Shown here in pieces: positions 22,439 to 25,084 of a DNA stretch of 25,084 nucleotides. The first letter of the stretch is position 1; every line of letters starts with the position of its first letter. Location of the stretch: the NCBI GenBank assembly GCA_023422555.1, contig JAFAGQ010000157.1, forward strand, positions 1-25,084, written 5' to 3'. A program made the position numbers and the translations under genes. This DNA comes from Pseudomonadota bacterium (GTDB taxonomy: Bacteria > Pseudomonadota > Gammaproteobacteria > Burkholderiales > Burkholderiaceae_B). The notes under the pieces were generated by a model. That model made no database searches. It saw only the letters and a list, made by a program, of their open reading frames with translations, and was not told the origin of the DNA.

Positions 22439-23386
22439 TCAGGTACCCGCAATGCCTTGCGTATTGACGAACAGTGAATAAACTGACGTACACGACGCCA
22501 TGAAAAGCCGATTGCGATGCAATCCGCCAAAACATAAATTGGCACATCGCTCCGGCAATGAAATATGACCAAGGACTTCGCCTTGCGGACTGAACACCCT
22601 GACCCCATCCAGTTCGGGCGTGCCCATGCCCCAACCGCACCACAGATTGCCGTGAATATCGACGCGAAATCCATCAGGCGTACCTTCACCGGCATTGAAC
22701 AGGACCCGCTGACCGCTAACTGCACGGCCGTTCGCACTGACATCAAACGCCAGCAGATTGCGCGGCTGGGCGCGCGACTCAACGACATAGAGCAGCGACT
22801 CGTCGGGTGAAAACGCCAGGCCATTTGGTCCGTTAATGGCATCTGTCATCAATGCCACCTCCAGCGTGTCCGGGTCAATACGATAAACCGCAGCGGGCAG
22901 CTCCTGTTCGGCCTTCTCTCCCTGATAGAACCCGAGAATGCCAAATGGCGGATCAGTAAACCAGATGGAGCCATCGGATTTGACGACGACATCATTTGGC
23001 GAATTCAGCCGCTTACCCTGATATTGGTCTGCGAGGACGGTGATCCGGCCATCGATTTCCGTACGCGTGACCCGGCGCGACAGATGTTCACAGCTGATCA
23101 GACGTCCGAGTCTGTCGCGTGTATTGCCATTGGCATAATTGGACGGCGTGCGAAACGGATGACTCTGACCGGTGGTAGCGTCCCAGCGCATGATGCGGTT
23201 ATTGGGCACGTCGCTCCAAAGCAGACAGTTCCAGTCTCCGAACCATGTCGGCCCTTCGGCCCAGCGACAACCTTCGGCAATGCGCTCAACAGCGGCCAGG
23301 GGCAGCGTCAATGCGTGAAACCTGGCATCCATCGCAATCACGGCAGGGTCCGGATATCGGACCGGAGTATCAGTCACAGCGCGCAC
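22439..23386 (-). CDS. SMP-30/gluconolactonase family lactone hydrolase
   Basis: This is a 315-residue six-bladed beta-propeller that hydrolyses a sugar lactone to its acid. Expected metal and substrate positions are seen: E44 in AEGPTW, N131 in LNSPNDVVV, N188 in NGPNGLAFSPDE and D238 in EGTPDGFRVD. GxLWCGWGMG-type blades and GRLISCEHLSRRV also fit the family. I chose GTG 23386, which overlaps the SDR gene by 17 bp, because GGAGG lies 5 nt upstream, inside the SDR coding end. ATG 23332 is an alternative with a shorter N-terminus. The pairing with an SDR suggests an aldose-to-lactone-to-aldonate route. Confidence 0.9.
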   Translation of the reverse strand: MRAVTDTPVRYPDPAVIAMDARFHALTLPLAAVERIAEGCRWAEGPTWFGDWNCLLWSDVPNNRIMRWDATTGQSHPFRTPSNYANGNTRDRLGRLISCEHLSRRVTRTEIDGRITVLADQYQGKRLNSPNDVVVKSDGSIWFTDPPFGILGFYQGEKAEQELPAAVYRIDPDTLEVALMTDAINGPNGLAFSPDESLLYVVESRAQPRNLLAFDVSANGRAVSGQRVLFNAGEGTPDGFRVDIHGNLWCGWGMGTPELDGVRVFSPQGEVLGHISLPERCANLCFGGLHRNRLFMASCTSVYSLFVNTQGIAGT

Positions 23387-24167
23387 TCATGCCTCCGTCA
23401 ACAATCAATTCCGTACCCGTAATAAACCGGGCTTCGTCGGAAGCCAGGAACAGCGCCGCATTGGCCGTATCGGTACCGTCACCCATGAATGGCAGCGGGA
23501 TCCGCGACTGGCGCTGGGCCAGCAGCGATTCAACATCGCCGCCGGCGCGCTGTCCCGCAAGTCGTGTTTCCACCATCGGCGTGTGCATCTGACCCGGCAC
23601 AACGGTATTGCAGCGGATATTTCGCTTGGCATATTCAACGGCAACCACGCGCGACAGCTGAATAATGCCGGCCTTGGCACTGGCATAGCCAACCTGGGCA
23701 GAGCCGGTCCAGCGGATGCCGGACGTGGAGGAAATATTGACAATACTGCCTGCCCCCTGCTTTTCCATCACGGGGATGACATGCTTGCATCCCAGGAAGA
23801 CGCTTTTCAGATTGAAATCAAGCTGGCGATCCCAAGTGTCTTCATCCAGATTCACAGGACCGCCCTTGCGGGACCCGCCAACGTTATTGACCAGAATATC
23901 AACCCGGCCAAATGCCTCTTCGCAGGCGCGCACCATATCACGAACAGCATCGGACGACGTCACGTCGGCGCTCCAGGTACGAATAGTGCCATTGACTTCC
24001 CTGACACGGGCCACGGTCTCGTCCAGTGCATCCGGATTCATATCCACGGCGAAGACGCGGGCACCCTCGGCAGCAAAGCGCCATGCGATGGCCCGTCCGT
24101 TACCCCAGCCCGGGCCAACGCTGCCTGCGCCCGTTACGATTGCAACCTTGTTCTCGAGTCGGCCCAT
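23370..24167 (-). CDS. Short-chain dehydrogenase/reductase (SDR)
   Basis: The 265-residue NAD(P)-dependent oxidoreductase is the first gene of its operon. The cofactor motif reads TGAGSVGPGWGNGRA (12-26), longer than the plain TGxxxGxG and seen in a subgroup of SDRs. NNVGG (94-98) is the NNAG-equivalent. The catalytic triad is S137, Y151 and K155 (ISSTSG, YASAKAG), and TVVPGQMHTPM follows. D42 after the second strand suggests NAD rather than NADP. The start is ATG 24167 with AAGGA 8 nt upstream; a longer frame to 24197 lacks support. Given the lactonase downstream, oxidation of an aldose at C1 is the likely role, but the substrate is inferred. Confidence 0.9.
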   Translation of the reverse strand: MGRLENKVAIVTGAGSVGPGWGNGRAIAWRFAAEGARVFAVDMNPDALDETVARVREVNGTIRTWSADVTSSDAVRDMVRACEEAFGRVDILVNNVGGSRKGGPVNLDEDTWDRQLDFNLKSVFLGCKHVIPVMEKQGAGSIVNISSTSGIRWTGSAQVGYASAKAGIIQLSRVVAVEYAKRNIRCNTVVPGQMHTPMVETRLAGQRAGGDVESLLAQRQSRIPLPFMGDGTDTANAALFLASDEARFITGTELIVDGGMSARCD

Positions 24168-24199
24168 TGTCTCTGTCCTTTTGATTTTTAATGACAACC

Positions 24200-24228
24200 A
24201 TGATGCGCGAGGGCAGACAATTCATCAA
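24200..24228 (-). promoter_or_regulatory. Putative sigma-70 promoter of the SDR-lactonase-Bug operon
   Basis: On the - strand TTGATG (24228-24223) and CATCAT (24205-24200) are separated by 17 nt; each matches the consensus at 4 of 6 positions. This would start transcription near 24193, about 26 nt before the SDR ATG. The nearby LysR-type palindrome would then be centred near -65. Confidence 0.4.
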
Positions 24229-24246
24229 GATCACAGTTGTGACTTC

Positions 24247-24269
24247 TGATATACGAAAAACGTATATCA
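24247..24269. promoter_or_regulatory. LysR-type operator (ATAC-N7-GTAT) in the LysR/SDR divergent region
   Basis: TGATATACG-AAAAA-CGTATATCA is a perfect inverted repeat (9-bp arms, 5-nt spacer). Its core ATAC-N7-GTAT obeys the LysR-type T-N11-A rule. It ends 7 nt before the LysR ATG and lies ~80 bp before the SDR ATG, fitting both repression of its own gene and activation of the SDR operon. Confidence 0.75.
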
Positions 24270-24276
24270 TTACGAA

Positions 24277-25084
24277 ATGGACCTCAAACAGCTGCGGTAT
24301 TTCATTATCATCGCCGAACAGCGCAGTTTTTCACGCGCTGCGGATGTCCTTGACCTGTCTCAGCCCTCATTGAGCCGGCAGATCCAGTTGCTGGAGGCTG
24401 AACTGGGTCAGCACCTGCTGGTACGCACCGGTCGCGGCGTTGAACTGACCGAGGCCGGCAACCGTCTGCTGGGCCACGCCAAAGCATTGCATCAGCTGGC
24501 AACGCAGGCCCGGCACGATCTGATGAACTTTCGACCTGTGGAAGCCGGACGTGTGCGCCTGGGCATTCCCCCGCGTATTGCGCGACGGCTTGCACCGACC
24601 ATCATGCAGCAGTTCCGTGCGCAATTTCCCGCATCCTCTATCAATTTGGCCGAAGGTTTGAGCACACAGCTGCGCGACTGGCTGCTGAAAGACCGTGTCG
24701 ATCTGGCTCTGTTGTATGAACCGGCACCCTCCAGCCTGATGCAGCTTGAATCAATTTACCGCGAGGACCTGGTGCTTGCGTATGCACACGACAGCAAGCT
24801 GCGACTGCCCGCAAAGGTGCCTGTTGCCGACCTGGGACAGTATCCGCTGGTGCTGCCCAGTTCCCCAAACACCATTCGCGCTCTGGTGGAGCAGACCTGT
24901 CGGGATCGCAATGTGCAGTTGAATGTTGTGGCCGAAGTGGATGTGGTTCAAACCATTGTGGAAACGCTCAGTTATTCCCAGGATCCGGTATTCACCATTA
25001 TTCCCCGCTCTGCCCTTGACGATCTGCCCGGACAGACGAGGCTGGTGTGCGCGTCGATTACTGAACCGGCCATTCGCAATAATC
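24277..25084 (+). CDS. LysR-family transcriptional regulator, 3'-truncated by window edge
   Basis: The first 269 residues are present and the frame is still open at the end. The HTH is at ~1-60 (MDLKQLRYFIIIAEQRSFS, RAADVLDLSQPSLSRQIQLLE), followed by the linker helix and an effector-binding domain from ~90 (GRVRLGIPPRIARRLAP, VDLALLYEPAPSS, EDLVLAYAHDS, PLVLPSSPNTIRALVE), similar to the Nac/Cbl/CbbR-type subgroup. No clear Shine-Dalgarno precedes the ATG; the region is taken up by the operator palindrome. It diverges from the SDR-lactonase-Bug operon and is the probable regulator of it, with a sugar acid or lactone as a likely co-inducer (inference). Confidence 0.92.
   Translation, partial: MDLKQLRYFIIIAEQRSFSRAADVLDLSQPSLSRQIQLLEAELGQHLLVRTGRGVELTEAGNRLLGHAKALHQLATQARHDLMNFRPVEAGRVRLGIPPRIARRLAPTIMQQFRAQFPASSINLAEGLSTQLRDWLLKDRVDLALLYEPAPSSLMQLESIYREDLVLAYAHDSKLRLPAKVPVADLGQYPLVLPSSPNTIRALVEQTCRDRNVQLNVVAEVDVVQTIVETLSYSQDPVFTIIPRSALDDLPGQTRLVCASITEPAIRNN

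Noticed and set aside
24231..24242. TCACAGTTGTGA as a CRP-like site
   Set aside because: The half-sites are in the reverse order and too close compared with the CRP pattern TGTGA-N6-TCACA.

Overview
The window reads as the chromosome of a betaproteobacterium of the order Burkholderiales, most likely Alcaligenaceae. An Advenella- or Bordetella-like organism is my best guess, made from memory and not tested. The signs are a Bug/TctC-type solute-binding protein, many small transport-plus-oxidoreductase operons, a FyuA/PchR-type iron-uptake locus and moderately GC-rich, tightly packed coding. I saw no rRNA, tRNA, CRISPR array, phage or insertion sequence. No gap between genes exceeds about 300 bases.

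Region 1 (1-5001, + strand) is an iron-siderophore uptake locus. It holds the C-terminal part of a FyuA-like TonB-dependent receptor, a SAM-dependent O-methyltransferase, an RhtX/FptX-type inner-membrane siderophore permease overlapping the methyltransferase by 4 bp, and a PchR-like AraC regulator preceded by a Fur-box-like site. The methyltransferase inside a receptor-permease operon is the least expected part.

Region 2 (5103-11271, - strand) holds an aldo/keto reductase, an L-asparaginase, a tartrate/D-malate-type dehydrogenase (ttuC-like) and a NitT/TauT-type ABC transporter (binding protein, ATPase, permease). Intrinsic terminator candidates follow the permease (weak) and the dehydrogenase (good). 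The stop codons of the reductase and the asparaginase both lie inside short tandem repeats.

Region 3 (11553-16532) holds a family-6 uracil/hypoxanthine-DNA glycosylase, an exported cyclohexadienyl dehydratase (PheC-like, an enzyme on a solute-binding-protein fold), a second AraC regulator, a 2-keto-4-pentenoate-hydratase-like enzyme and a YbdG-like MscS channel.

Region 4 (16638-21308) has a compact - strand operon: a threonine/threo-3-hydroxyaspartate dehydratase-like PLP enzyme, a YbfB/YjiJ-type MFS transporter with a long repeat-containing central loop, a possible 38-codon ORF that exactly fills the next gap, and an orphan PhnP-like phosphodiesterase. A DadA-like FAD amine oxidase is transcribed divergently.

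Region 5 (21440-25084) is a probable sugar or sugar-acid oxidation operon on the - strand: SDR dehydrogenase, SMP-30 lactonase and Bug-type binding protein. A divergent LysR gene runs off the window. Between them lies a perfect inverted repeat with an ATAC-N7-GTAT core, about 65 bp upstream of a plausible promoter for the SDR operon, which is the classic LysR-type arrangement.

A recurring feature is short tandem duplication (12-30 bp periods) at gene ends and in one coding loop.
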